DNA of 64,000 bases from Flectonema sp. DT1601 (Eukaryota > Euglenozoa > Diplonemea > Diplonemida > Diplonemidae), in NCBI GenBank assembly GCA_964019425.1, contig OZ025784.1:1240001-1304000 (forward strand). The letters run 5' to 3'. The notes under the pieces are model-generated. The model made no database searches and had not been told where the DNA came from. It worked only from the letters and a program-made list of their open reading frames with translations. The position numbers and the translations under genes are program-made. Below, one piece after another: positions 20,761 to 31,603 of this stretch (the stretch's first letter is position 1; every line of letters begins with the position of its first letter).

Positions 20761-22875
20761 TTATGTGTTGTCAGAGAAACATTTCAGTAGTCTGGTCTGA
20801 AAGGCTTCTTTTGTAGCTTTTATCCTCGCTCCTAATAATTTTGTTTTCAGCTCAGCGCTGATATTTGCGAGTTCTATCTGACGAAGAAGGCGATCTTTGT
20901 CTTCGGTAGCAGCGCGAAAGTTCTTTTCAAGTTTCTCGTTTCGCCTCGTTAGATCGACAAGTCTCTGAGCATTCTCAGAATTCTGTTCGTACAGAAGACG
21001 ATTTTCAAGTTCCATTTTTGGATCCAACGAAGGTGATGACGACATTGGATTTGATGCTACTTGAAGTGAAGCAATTTGTTCATCTTGAGCTTTGAGTTTA
21101 CCCTCGTAATCTGATTGCATTATTTCTATTGAAGAATCTAATAAAGAGTTAGCTGAGAGGGCTTTTCGTAATTCCTTTTCCATTTCCTTCATCCTCACTT
21201 CCCGTTGGAATATCTCAGCTTTGAGATCGTCAGTTTCAACTGAAGCAGCCCGTTCTTTGATTAGCAATTGTTCTTCTGCTTCTCTCAGTGATGATGTTAA
21301 TTGGTCTAATTCAGATATCTGTTCTGCTGAACGTTTAGCAGCTGGAGAAGCAGCGCTAACGGATGACTTCTTCACAATACCACTACTAGATGCTCTTCTG
21401 GGTAGTTTCTTTTTAACTTGAGGAGCAGGAGTCTTTGTTTGTTTACTTTCTTTAAGTTCATTAAACTTCCTCATCCAAGATTCTGAAGTCATCCTTTCTC
21501 TGTCGTACTTTTGTTTTAGTTCTTGTGATCTGGTGAGGGCGGCATGTTCTCTTGATTCATAGAATTGAGCTCTTTCTTTATGTGCGTTGCATTCTTTGAT
21601 ACTTTCGTATAGTTCTTCTTTTCGTTCATCGAGTTCCCTCATTAGACTCGTGATCTCAGATTTCAACTCGTCGAGTTCGTTTAGTGAAGAATCGTCTACA
21701 GGAGAATTCGAACCCCCGCTTTTTAAACTACGTCGATGAGGCATGCTACCCGGTCGTGGAATTTGCAGCTGCTCTTCGAGACCAGCGATTCTAGCTCTGC
21801 ATGCTGAGATCTCCTCTTGGGCTTTTTGATATGCAATTTTTAATTCTTCACCATGAAGCTCTTTATTGACTCTGGGTTTATTCTTTATCTCTTTTGCCCT
21901 GTTAGCAAATTGAAGCGTACTGATGCTTTCTTGACTATTAAATGAAGAAGGGCTTATGTTACACAATAAAACTGTACGTGAATTACCTCCAAAGGAGTCT
22001 TGTAAGATTCTAGTTAGTTTGGCATCTCTGTAGGGGATGTGTACGCTCTTGCCATCAGTAAGTTTATTTATGACGTTTCCAAGTAGGGATAGGGATAGGT
22101 TGATCGTTTGAGCTTCTTTCAGACGATTTCCCTCAGCTCCGCTTTTTTCAACTCGTTCAGACCCAGCGAGATCGACGAGATACAATCTACCAATTGTCTT
22201 TGAGTCACCCTGGACGTGATTAATCTGAGTTACTACCAATGTTACTATTGTGTGAGACCGACTACTGGTTTCATTCGCACATGTTGATGCGATGTGTTTC
22301 CTCTGCATTGACTTCTCTATCGTATCCAACGCCTCACTAGCTGATGACACCACAACTTGCTCTGCCCCTTCAACATATACACCTCTACCTGATAGTCTGT
22401 CTTCACGAATTTTTAAGTCAGTTTTCTGAACTGACAATAAATCGTTTAACTGTTCCTTGTACAATTCTAGTACCGACAATTCAATTGAAGTTGTTATCTC
22501 CGCTGTCGGTAATGAAGAAATTTCAGCAAACGTCGCACTAATAACTCTTGGAACGAGTCCTCTGTCTGGAGAGTGAATTGATTTGGTACCTCCGTCAGGA
22601 CCAGTCATGGTGTGAGTTTTTCCAGAACCAGTCTGACCGTAAGCCATGACGGTTCCATTGTATCCTTTAAGGACAGATTCAACAATCGGTAATCCTATCT
22701 TTCTGTATACTTCTTCTTGAGTCCGATTCTGATCAAAAACATAGTCAAAAGTAAATCGTTTATCTCCTATTTTTATTTCTTCATCATCCATTACATCAAC
22801 ACATTCTGATCCTTTCTCAGATTCCGTTGCGTTCGGTGGTCTAATTCGGATATTAACATGAACACGTTCCGACAT
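20761..22875 (-). CDS. N-terminal-motor kinesin, kinesin-1-like
   Basis: 704 residues, single exon, ATG at MSERVHVNIRIRPP. The motor domain covers about 1-345: P-loop AYGQTGSGKTHTM (79-90), switch I NETSSRSH, switch II LVDLAGSER, and the relay LSLLGNVINKLTDGK ... HIPYRDAKLTRILQDSFGGNSRT. All nucleotide-binding residues are present, so it should be an ATP-driven microtubule motor. A neck (IKNKPRVNKEL) leads to a long coiled coil (about 345-700), interrupted by a basic Ser/Pro linker near 480-520 that contains VKKKLPRRASSSG. The motor-first layout and loop sequences fit kinesin-1 best. The tail is shorter than animal kinesin heavy chain, and no light-chain or cargo motif is obvious. A CT-rich leader sits directly before the ATG. 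Confidence 0.93.
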   Translation of the reverse strand: MSERVHVNIRIRPPNATESEKGSECVDVMDDEEIKIGDKRFTFDYVFDQNRTQEEVYRKIGLPIVESVLKGYNGTVMAYGQTGSGKTHTMTGPDGGTKSIHSPDRGLVPRVISATFAEISSLPTAEITTSIELSVLELYKEQLNDLLSVQKTDLKIREDRLSGRGVYVEGAEQVVVSSASEALDTIEKSMQRKHIASTCANETSSRSHTIVTLVVTQINHVQGDSKTIGRLYLVDLAGSERVEKSGAEGNRLKEAQTINLSLSLLGNVINKLTDGKSVHIPYRDAKLTRILQDSFGGNSRTVLLCNISPSSFNSQESISTLQFANRAKEIKNKPRVNKELHGEELKIAYQKAQEEISACRARIAGLEEQLQIPRPGSMPHRRSLKSGGSNSPVDDSSLNELDELKSEITSLMRELDERKEELYESIKECNAHKERAQFYESREHAALTRSQELKQKYDRERMTSESWMRKFNELKESKQTKTPAPQVKKKLPRRASSSGIVKKSSVSAASPAAKRSAEQISELDQLTSSLREAEEQLLIKERAASVETDDLKAEIFQREVRMKEMEKELRKALSANSLLDSSIEIMQSDYEGKLKAQDEQIASLQVASNPMSSSPSLDPKMELENRLLYEQNSENAQRLVDLTRRNEKLEKNFRAATEDKDRLLRQIELANISAELKTKLLGARIKATKEAFQTRLLKCFSDNT

Positions 22876-23013
22876 ATTGAGGAGGAAGAGGAGAGGGAGA
22901 CTTTTCTTTAAAAAAAAAAAAATAAAAAGTAACTTTCAAAATCTATACCAAACTATTCAAGTATACGGAAGTGAACTAAACGAGATAGGGCTAGATGGTC
23001 TGGTCGTTAATTA

Positions 23014-23619
23014 TTAAGTTGAGAAACCAATTTCAGCAAGTAGTTTTTTGGTTAGGTTGATGGGCATTCCTTGAACGCTGTCAATGTCGCCGTCAATAGA
23101 TTTTATAAAAGGGCTCAGGTCTGAGTCTTCAATCACAAAGCCACCACAGCACTGAAGAGTCTCTCCCTTGGCGACGACAATTTCTTGAACAGCTTTCGGG
23201 ATTTCATTGAAAGTGATTCGGCAAACATCAACGCCAGTCACTTGTTTCCCAGAAGGAAGTGACGTGATGACAACACTACTGCAGGTTTCAAGTGGGGTAT
23301 CGGGAGTGTAGGAAGTTAGAAATTCATAATTTTCTTCTGCAGTTTCAGGTTTTTCTCGTATCTCTGATCCAAACCGAACAACTTGATCACCAGTAATCAG
23401 TAAAACTGTTCCCAGAGATAGTTCTTTGATTTGAGGTACTAACTCGTCTGCCTTTGCCTGAGCAATTTTAACGCAAAGTACTTCGGCATCCGGGTGACGG
23501 ATGGCCTTCTCGTCGATGTCTGCTGACATTTGTTTACTTATCAATCCTGGGAGTGAACCCTCCAACACACTCTTCCTCCATTTGGATGAACTTCCAAGAA
23601 TAACAACAGGTGACGACAT
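23014..23619 (-). CDS. Maf/HAM1-like nucleotide pyrophosphatase
   Basis: The frame is open further upstream, but that part is AT-rich low complexity. I use the ATG of MSSPVVILGSSSKWRKSVL, which matches the usual Maf N-terminus with its SxSxxR-type motif (SSSKWRK). The protein is about 201 residues, typical of the family. Other signatures are DIDEKAIRHPDAEVLCVKIAQAKAD, LITGDQVVRFGSEIREKPET (the D-Q-V and E-K-P active-site region) and a C-terminal IDGDIDSVQGMPINL. Family members hydrolyse non-canonical or modified NTPs to monophosphates and so clean the nucleotide pool. An alternative start at MKEAKKIKK, ten residues upstream, cannot be excluded. Confidence 0.92.
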   Translation of the reverse strand: MSSPVVILGSSSKWRKSVLEGSLPGLISKQMSADIDEKAIRHPDAEVLCVKIAQAKADELVPQIKELSLGTVLLITGDQVVRFGSEIREKPETAEENYEFLTSYTPDTPLETCSSVVITSLPSGKQVTGVDVCRITFNEIPKAVQEIVVAKGETLQCCGGFVIEDSDLSPFIKSIDGDIDSVQGMPINLTKKLLAEIGFST

Positions 23620-23979
23620 TATTTTTTTTATTTTTTTTGCTTCTTTCATACTAAAGTTACTAATATTGAAATAGTAAAAAAAAAGACAACCCAAAAACTG
23701 CCCTATCAGATTGTTGTTGTTAAAAAGTTTTATTTTGCTGTTGAAATTAAAAAGAAATACTAATCGTCGTTGAATCACTTTTTTTTTTTTTTTTTTTTTT
23801 TCGAGAATTTAAGTTGGTTACGGAGGGAAGGAATAATAGATTTATCTTCCACAGAGAAATTTAAGTAAAACAGAACGAACAGGATTTTAAAAAAAAAAAG
23901 TTATTTTGGAGCACAGTTTTTAGACCAGTCACCCATAAGAAGAGACGGATAGTTTATATGAAATACTTTGGTGTTGTTG
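23620..23979. other. Intergenic spacer
   Basis: The 5' leader of the Maf gene and 3' flank of the next gene, with one 22-base T-run at 23779-23800. Nothing else seen. Confidence 0.6.
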
Positions 23980-26085
23980 TTATCGAGAAGACACGTGTCG
24001 GGTAACTCCTGGGGTGGATCCTCTTCTGGATAGGGTTTTCTTCTGAGATTTCGAAGTAGTGTTTTGATCTGACTGTTGTTTTCTTGTCATTTCTCTTTCA
24101 GGTCGATCGCTGTCAACTCTTCTCTTTTCTAACGTTGTAATTAATGTCTGCATTCGTCTAGCATCTGACTCTCGTTGTGAATCAAGAAGACAAGTATTCC
24201 TAGCCTTTGGTCCTAATCTCATCCACCAATCACCAGCATGGTTTGATGCTAAATTCTGATCAGTGTATCTCGTTGATCTTTTTTTTCGACGACGACGAGA
24301 CTGCATTGTTGCCGTTGGAACCGTTACCTTAGAAGATGACTTTAGTGGATCCTCAAAAGGTCTATCCTGCTTATCATTATTAATATTGTTATATTTATCT
24401 GAACACCCAAGTATCCCTAAACAGGCATTCATTCCAAATACAGCTCCATTAGGTGACTGGGATACCAACTGAGAAGATCCAGCAGAAGAATTAATATTTG
24501 ACAACGCATGTGCTGACTGTGATCTAGATGACGATGTGAATGATGGATTTGTTTGTTGAAGTGATTTACGAAGACCGTCACCATCACCGAATACTACTGG
24601 ATGAGTTGTACTGCGAGACCATTTTGATCGTCTTCTCCAGTCAGGACCGAAAGTGTCTCCAGAAGAAGTGCTGCTGCTGTCACTGTCACTGTCAGAGACG
24701 TTGTCTTGTACAGGTGCGAATAAAGTATTCGATGCTGTTGATGATGATTGACCGTTACCATTCCAAGGTATTAGTATATCTGCGTGACGAGCTATGACGC
24801 TTTTTATAAAATCTTCACTCTTACTAAGAGATACCGTGTGGTCTCTTGTATAGCATCCACCAGGTCTTACTGTTCCACCCTCGAATCTTTGAACAACTGA
24901 ATCACAACATGGGAATACACCAATCGCGTTACCAGATTTAAAAGTTGGTAGTGACAAGTGAAAACAACAATGACCGATTTCAGCTATTACAAAATGCCTT
25001 CCACACACTTTACAGATGTCGTCATTAACGAGAGCCCATATCCTCCAAAAGATTTCTTTCCAAGTAAATCTTTTCGCACGTTGCGCAGCTAAATACGCAT
25101 TGACATCCCAATTTGTGTCTACCACATGAGCAGATACAGAATCACCATTAAATGTTATAAAGGGTGATGTCTTTGGACATATCGCCCATGATTTTTGTTT
25201 TTCTGTAAACAATTTTCCACAAAGCTGACATCTATATAAAACATTACAAGGTTCTTTATCTGAATTTGTGGTCAGAAGTAATTCATAAATCTTATGAAGA
25301 AAGAGGGCTCCGACTATTCGGTCTTTTCGATCTTTTATTTTATCTAATTCATCGTAGGTGTATAATGCTGCTAATTTTGAAATAAGGGATTTGCTGACGC
25401 AGTCGAGATCAATTGGTAGTTTTACAATCTCTTGAATGTGGGAAGCGACATAACGAAGAGATTCATTCACAAGATCAGTCATTTGTAGAAAGTCTGACGA
25501 TATTAATATCGAAACAGCTATTGTTGGATCGCTTGATGGTTTTTTGTCTTCATGAACGTATTCCATTAGCCATTTGAAAATAGAAACATCACAATGAACT
25601 GAAATCTCAAGATCTTGAGCTAAATATGATTTAAAGTATTTCATGTGAGTTAACAAAATATCTTTTTTACAAATAAAATTACGAGATATATTATTACCTT
25701 CATCATGTACGTGGATAACAACCTTCTCATGTGCTGGTGCAGAACTACTATTCTCATAAGTCCATATATCCATTGTACAAGGTGACATTCGATCTTCACT
25801 TGGTGATGAGATTGGAGGAGTTGGCTGTCGCTGTAGTGTTGGGGCAGAGTAAGCACGAGTTCGCTCAGTGGTATTTTCACCATTTTGCTTCACTGGTTGT
25901 GATCCTCTCCTCCATGCTCCCTGGTGACCCACACCAGAATGTCCTTGTATATTACCATTTTGAATTCTTCTTGTAACCTTATCGAACCCGTGAGCAGCTA
26001 TAAAAAGAGGAATTTCCTTGTCAAGGACTCGGCCACCACGACCGCTGGCATGCAACGGCGCTCGCTTTGAAGCTCGCTCAGTCAT
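23980..26085 (-). CDS. SANBR/KIAA1841-type BTB protein
   Basis: 701 residues, single exon. After a basic, Ser/Pro-rich N-terminus, a BTB domain (about 120-235) reads VVIHVHDEGNNISRNFICKK, HMKYFKSYL, ISVHCDVSIFKWLMEYV and ISILISSDFLQM, matching animal KIAA1841 (SANBR) closely. This is followed by the family's own zinc-type motifs: LYRCQLCGKLF, DDICKVCGRHFVIAEIGHCCFH, and GVFPCCDSVVQRF with a CYTRDH. The C-terminal SQRESDARRM stretch also matches the conserved end of that family. In mammals SANBR is a BTB/SANT regulator of class-switch recombination, which cannot be its role in a protist. Conservation suggests an older chromatin or ubiquitin-related role. The middle (about 440-640) is Ser-rich and disordered. 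Confidence 0.87.
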   Translation of the reverse strand: MTERASKRAPLHASGRGGRVLDKEIPLFIAAHGFDKVTRRIQNGNIQGHSGVGHQGAWRRGSQPVKQNGENTTERTRAYSAPTLQRQPTPPISSPSEDRMSPCTMDIWTYENSSSAPAHEKVVIHVHDEGNNISRNFICKKDILLTHMKYFKSYLAQDLEISVHCDVSIFKWLMEYVHEDKKPSSDPTIAVSILISSDFLQMTDLVNESLRYVASHIQEIVKLPIDLDCVSKSLISKLAALYTYDELDKIKDRKDRIVGALFLHKIYELLLTTNSDKEPCNVLYRCQLCGKLFTEKQKSWAICPKTSPFITFNGDSVSAHVVDTNWDVNAYLAAQRAKRFTWKEIFWRIWALVNDDICKVCGRHFVIAEIGHCCFHLSLPTFKSGNAIGVFPCCDSVVQRFEGGTVRPGGCYTRDHTVSLSKSEDFIKSVIARHADILIPWNGNGQSSSTASNTLFAPVQDNVSDSDSDSSSTSSGDTFGPDWRRRSKWSRSTTHPVVFGDGDGLRKSLQQTNPSFTSSSRSQSAHALSNINSSAGSSQLVSQSPNGAVFGMNACLGILGCSDKYNNINNDKQDRPFEDPLKSSSKVTVPTATMQSRRRRKKRSTRYTDQNLASNHAGDWWMRLGPKARNTCLLDSQRESDARRMQTLITTLEKRRVDSDRPEREMTRKQQSDQNTTSKSQKKTLSRRGSTPGVTRHVSSR

Positions 26086-26125
26086 TGGGATATGTGTGTA
26101 CTGCGAGAGGGGAAAAAAAAGTTTT
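26086..26125 (-). promoter_or_regulatory. Pyrimidine tract and AG acceptor before the SANBR start
   Basis: On the minus strand TTTTTTTTCCCCTCTCGCAG ends 15 bases before the ATG, an excellent 3' splice site. No upstream coding exon is visible, so trans-splicing or a leader intron are the two explanations. Confidence 0.6.
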
Positions 26126-27554
26126 TTTTAATTCGTATTGACTTGCATTATCCGAGGGTAGCCACTCATCTTTTTCCGTTTTTTTTTTTTTTTCCTTTTC
26201 CATTTTTTTTTATTCATGTCACTACCGCGTATTCTCACGTTTTTTTTTTTTTTTTTTGTTTAAAAAATCTGGTTCTTGTTTTTTTTTGTTTTTTTTTTTT
26301 GTATTCATAAATCACTTCTTTCCTTTTTTTTTTTTTTTTTTTTTTCCCCCTTCTCCCGAATCAAACTGTTCCTTATTATTACTATTTTTTTTTTTTTTTT
26401 AAATATTTTTTTTTTTTGTTCAGATATCAGTAGCGCAATGAACAGCCGTGTGGTGCGAAAGTAAGACAACAAAAACTAAGTACGAAAAGGAGAAAGAAAA
26501 AACAAGAAGAAGAAAAAAAAACAAGAGAGATCAGCCTGCATGTTATCTTAAGTATTATGTACTAATGCAGCAAAAGGGTTGTCATACCAGCACCTGATTG
26601 TGACCAGTGAAGGCGACCCGGCAACCTGTAGACGCTAAGCTAACAATAAATACACATAAGATTACCGTCTTCACAATGGCCATTTCTCTCTTCATGGCTA
26701 GTAGTTAAGCAAGCTTCCTGCGACAGAATTAACCGAAGTTTTTTTGTGTTAATTAAATAAAGAGGAAAAATAAAAATATTTTAAAAAAAAAAAAAAAAAA
26801 AATTCTTCTCCATTTTCTGTGTTTGTTTTGTTTTCTTTACTTTACCCTCCTGAGGTTGATTTTTTTTTATAATTATTCCCACATGATTTATTTTTATAGC
26901 TGGTGTAAAAGGAGCCTGGAAAAGAAAATTCTTTTTTAAAAAAAAAAAAATAATAAATAAAAACGGAAGGAAAACATGAAGGGAGGGACGGGAATACAGC
27001 ACAATCATTCCCTTCTACTATAAAAAGAATACTTGGGCGTGACGACAGCTTTGGCGCGTCCGAGGCGCACACCACACCGGTACAAAACTCCACGTAATTA
27101 TTTCACTGAAAAGGTGTTTGTTCATATATTACTTACAAACTACCTTTTTTTTTTTGTTTTTTTGTTTTCAACTTTTTTTTTAAAAAAAAAAAGAAATTTC
27201 ATAATTTAGCGGTTAAAAAGAAAAAGAAAAAGGGAGGGAACTACCAGATTATATAATAGGTAAATTCTGAACGTTGAGTTTTTTTTTTTTTTTTTTTTTT
27301 TTTTTGCTTGTAAGAGGCACAGATGGGAAAATAGTAATAACGACATAAAAGGGGAACTTCTTTTTTTGCTGCTTGAAGTTTAGAACAGTTACAAAAAAAT
27401 ATGAACGACAAAAAGGGAGAGGGTATAAAAAACCCATTTTTTTTTTTTTTTTTTTTTGGTGGGGGATTTTTTTGGGACCCTGAGCACAAATCTACAGAAT
27501 TAATTGTTAGTCAGGAACTAAAAGAGAGATTGCAAAAAAAAAAGAAAAAAGAAG

Positions 27555-27588
<34 letters not shown>

Positions 27589-27801
27589 CCAAGCCTTATT
27601 CCTTCCCCCATTTCCAACCCACACAATTTTTGATTATTTATTATTTAGCACTTATGTTTGCTGTTTATTATTATTTTTGTTTTGTTTTTTTTTACTTTTT
27701 CTAGGATGGCCCTCCTGGTTTTTTTTTTTTTTTTTTTTTTTTCGTTTCCCCCTTTGTTTCTTCACTTTTGCTTCCATTTCACTTTCGAAAATTGGACATT
27801 G

Positions 27802-27841
<40 letters not shown>

Positions 27842-28391
27842 AATCGCTCAGACTGCTATTGTTTAATCAAAATAATCCACAAAGGTGCAAAACAAAACCC
27901 CGCTAAAACGCTATCCTGCTGAGATCGTAAAAATACAACCATCCGGTACTGTGTGTTATGCTCATGCACCGGCGAGAGCCTGTTTTTTTTTTTTTTTTTA
28001 AATTCATAATCACCGTTCCTTAAGAAATGAAAAACGCGCATGCAGTCCTTTGTCCCTAAGAAAAGATATAAAAGATCATGATTGCAAGCGTCTATATATA
28101 GTACTCATTTAAGAAAAAAGATGGCCAACTGAAATCAAAAAGAACCCATTGTTGTTAAGCTTAACAACAAGGCATATTCCGGTATGCAATACTGACCAGT
28201 CCATATAAAGATGCTATGAAATATGTAGTATTTTTTTTCCGGAACTTGAAAAAACACAACAAAAAAAAAACATCACCAAAGTTCATACCGCCAGACTCTT
28301 CAACACAGCATCGGAAGGTTTAACATTAGCCTTAGCCCCCTTGCATTGGTATACTTCAGTGTCACTTTTCATCCTGTGTTTGGTTTGGTTT
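26126..28391. other. Low-complexity intergenic region
   Basis: Over 2 kb of T-runs and A-runs up to about 40 bases, with a unique island at 26530-26720 and another at 27840-28390. Apart from a possible tiny secreted-protein frame (26582-26695), no gene is seen. Confidence 0.55.
26582..26695 (-). CDS. Possible tiny secreted or lipoprotein-like ORF
   Basis: Thirty-seven codons from an ATG at 26695: MKREMAIVKTVILCVFIVS, then LASTGCRVAFTG, a textbook signal peptide followed by a single Cys. It lies in the only non-repetitive island of this spacer. A GTATGA donor-like site near the end could extend it through splicing. No homologue recognised, and the frame is short enough to be chance. Confidence 0.25.
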   Translation of the reverse strand: MKREMAIVKTVILCVFIVSLASTGCRVAFTGHNQVLV

Positions 28392-28646
28392 TTAGTTTAC
28401 TTCCATCACAAGGTATGAAGTAGGGTACGTAATAAATAAGACATACGACCAGTCATCCCACATAGAACCCATCCAATCCTTAGCCTCGACATAATCAAAT
28501 ACTTCATTCTGTGGTTTACTCGGTTCTGATTGGGTTCTCTGAAAACTCTTCTGTGGACCTCCTCCACCTCCACCTCCACCTGCGGTATTCATTCTCGTCT
28601 TGTTCTTAGGATTACCTCCCCTGTTTCCTGCCCTAGATCCAGACAT
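28392..28646 (-). CDS. Small Gly-rich protein of unknown function
   Basis: An 84-residue frame from a good ATG (MSGSRAGNRGGNPKNKTRMN) with a run of eight glycines, a polar middle and an aromatic C-terminus ending in PTSYLVMEVN. A CT-rich leader (CATCCTCCCACTCCCAAC) lies directly before the ATG, like the leaders of neighbouring genes. I do not recognise the family. A tail-anchored protein was considered, but the hydrophobic stretch is too short to be sure. Confidence 0.5.
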   Translation of the reverse strand: MSGSRAGNRGGNPKNKTRMNTAGGGGGGGGPQKSFQRTQSEPSKPQNEVFDYVEAKDWMGSMWDDWSYVLFITYPTSYLVMEVN

Positions 28647-28868
28647 GTTGGGAGTGGGAGGATGTGCAATGTAAGTGCTCCCTGCAGAGTAAGTTGATAG
28701 CTGATTAAGAACACCCCATTGACCACTTGATACAACAATTACTTCACAACATTCGTAATTATAATCGAAGGCTTATATTTAAATTATGACAACAAGGATC
28801 AGACCAGTGTTGTCATATTAGTAATTGACAAACACAAGAACAAAACAGACAAGATGACAAACAAGATG

Positions 28869-28974
28869 ACAGATTCTCAGAAGCGCGGGTAAATTTTGTA
28901 CATCAATTACTGGATTTGTGCGTCCAGTCAGGTAGTTATAGGTAGGTCAATTTACTGTTTTAATCATCGACCTG
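28869..28974 (+). ncRNA. Candidate spliced-leader-type RNA (repeat core; one of 14)
   Basis: The 106-base core begins ACAGATTCTCAG, reaches GCGCGG, and then GTAAAT, a plausible 5' splice site after a 20-base leader. An Sm-like AATTTTG overlaps the region just after the donor. A hairpin with a perfect six-base stem follows (ACTGGA / TCCAGT, loop TTTGTGCG), then a second with AGGTC / GACCT arms. Across 14 copies nearly all changes seen are in the hairpin loop (C to T in several copies), so the stem is kept. Array layout, length and donor position fit a spliced-leader gene. The Sm site is not in the usual place and no first stem around the donor is evident, so a regulatory element or other small RNA remains possible. 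Confidence 0.35.
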
Positions 28975-30574
28975 AAAAGTTGCTAACAAGACTAACGAAG
29001 CAGCAGTACGATAGATGGATGGGGAAGTCTTTACAAGAACTGATCAGAAGAGACAGACAGAGAGAACAATTCCGGATGACTTCAAAGAAAACATCTCGAG
29101 ATGTGTAAGTACGCCGAGACTATCGGTAGTGCAGGACGTGACTCTAGGACATCCCTGTGGGAAGGAAGATGCGAATTCATAAAAACACAACAAACAAGAT
29201 GACAGATTCTCAGAAGCGCGGGTAAATTTTGTACATCAATTACTGGATTTGTGCGTCCAGTCAGGTAGTTATAGGTAGGTCAATTTACTGTTTTAATCAT
29301 CGACCTGAAGAGTTGGTGAGAAAACCAGAGAAGCAGATGTCTTACAAGAAACAGAGAGAGAACAATTCCGGATGACTTCAAAGAAAACATCTCGAGATGT
29401 GTAAGTACGCCGAGACTATCGGTAGTGCAGGACGTGACTCTAGGACATCCCTGTGGGAAGGAAGATGCGAATTCATAAAAACACAACAAACAAGATGACA
29501 GATTCTCAGAAGCGCGGGTAAATTTTGTACATCAATTACTGGATTTGTGCGTCCAGTCAGGTAGTTATAGGTAGGTCAATTTACTGTTTTAATCATCGAC
29601 CTGAAGAGTTGGTGAGAAAACCAGAGAAGCAGATGTCTTACAAGAAACAGAGAGAGAACAATTCCGGATGACTTCAAAGAAAACATCTCGAGATGTGTAA
29701 GTACGCCGAGACTATCGGTAGTGCAGGACGTGACTCTAGGACATCCCTGTGGGAAGGGAGATGCGAATTCATAAAAACACAACAAACAAGATTACAGATT
29801 CTCAGAAGCGCGGGTAAATTTTGTACATCAATTACTGGATTTGTGTGTCCAGTCAGGTAGTTATAGGTAGGTCAATTTACTGTTTTAATCATCGACCTGA
29901 AGAGTTGCTAACAAGACTAACGAAGCAGCAGTACGATAGATAGATGGGGAAGGGAGATGCGAACATAAAAAACAGAAGAGAGAGAGCAGGCGATCACATT
30001 CAGTTTCCTCGACCCGTGAATGCTTCGGTTTTGATCAAAACAAAAGTTCACAGAGATTCCCAATGTGAAGTACCATCTAGTGATTGAGTATCACGAGTAT
30101 CGAAGAACAGGAAAAGCAGAAGTACTAAAAAGGAAACAGATTCTCAGAAGCGCGGGTAAATTTTGTACATCAATTACTGGATTTGTGTGTCCAGTCAGGT
30201 AGTTATAGGTAGGTCAATTTACTGTTTTAATCATCGACCTGAAGAGTTGCTAACAAGACTAACGAAGCAGCAGTACGATAGATGGATGGGGAAGTCTTTA
30301 CAAGAACTGATCAGAAGAGACAGACAGAGAGAACAATTCCGGATGACTTCAAAGAAAACATCTCGAGATGTGTAAGTACGCCGAGACTATCGGTAGTGCA
30401 GGACGTGACTCTAGGACATCCCTGTGGGAAGGAAGATGCGAATTCATAAAAACACAACAAACAAGATTACAGATTCTCAGAAGCGCGGGTAAATTTTGTA
30501 CATCAATTACTGGATTTGTGCGTCCAGTCAGGTAGTTATAGGTAGGTCAATTTACTGTTTTAATCATCGACCTG
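28869..30574 (+). repeat. Repeat array, cluster 1 (six units)
   Basis: Six direct copies of a unit whose conserved core starts at 28869, 29202, 29498, 29794, 30136 and 30469, at spacings of 296-342 bases. The first 106 bases of each unit are almost invariant. The rest is assembled from a few interchangeable modules: one with ACGAAGCAGCAGTACGATAG, one with AACAATTCCGGATGACTTC and CATCCCTGTGGGAAG, and a rarer one with CACATTCAGTTTCCTCGACC. The last unit is cut short where the duplicated dehydrogenase block begins. Open frames through the units start at TTG and are probably not genes. Confidence 0.95.
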
Positions 30575-31603
30575 GAGACTAACGAAGAACGATAACATGA
30601 ACATACTTCCAAAGTTAGCTGTAATGTTGTCATCTGTGAAATAAAAATAAATAATTTTATAATAAATATGTTCAAACAATATGTGAAATCGATAAATTGG
30701 TTTTTTTTTTTTTTTTTTTACTTTTTACGCTAAACTCGAGTTAGATCACTACTAACTTAGTTCGTAACGTGAAGCTTCGAACGAAACCAACAGTTCCGTC
30801 TAAGAAAGTAAAGCAACAAAGGAACAAGAAAATATTTTGACAAAAAGGAGCGGGTGCGAATTGACGCAACTTACTTCTTGAGATATCTACAGAAGTCATC
30901 AAATGTGAAATTAATGTGAGAAAAAAAAAGAGGAAAAAAATGGATATTATCATTGTACATGAATTCCTTTATTTTTTTTTTATTTTTTTTTATTTTTTTC
31001 TACGACAAGATGACTTGACAAGTGGATAAAAAAGTGTTATTAGCTGCTTGGTTAGTCATCTATCTCAACATATCAAAACGAGCAGCAAACCTCCCAATCG
31101 ACTACTGGAGGGAGCGTGAAAATAACGAAAGGGAAAAAATAAAAAATATATTTTTGAATACATCGTTTACTCACACGTAGAATCCAACGGGATATCGGAA
31201 AACAAGAAAACACAAAACAAGATGGAAACACTAACACGGAGAATCATAGATCGTTTAAACGAGGTTGGAAGGCGCAGGATATCAATACCCGCACTGAAAC
31301 ACTCGATGAGTGGAGAAACCAGTTTTGATTTTTGTGAAATCAAAAATACAATCCTGAAATAATGTGATACACATAAACCGAAGTGGGTTATGAATTATCA
31401 GAACAACGTAGTTTGCTGCTTTTGGTGGCAGCTCGAAAGAACAATTCGATTTCTTTTTATCAGCAACTGACTTTTCAGTAATCCAAACAACAGCATCTCT
31501 AACGTTGGGGGGTAATTTGATCTCTAACGTTGGGGGGGAAAAAAATTGTATTGTAGTTGAGAGGGGGATGAAACAACAACGGTACCCTTTGGGGGCGCCC
31601 TTA
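30575..31603. other. 3' flank of dehydrogenase copy 1, duplicated block
   Basis: Largely shared with 33877-34740 downstream of copy 2. A coding-looking stretch on the minus strand near 31330-31500 (RDAVVWITEKSVADKK, NYVVLIIHNPL) is present here only and may be a relic of another gene. No complete gene. Confidence 0.6.

Noticed and set aside
26530-26720. Possible structured RNA gene in the unique island
   Set aside because: No match to 5S rRNA, U-snRNA or tRNA signatures. Only a small secreted-type frame could be listed, with low confidence.
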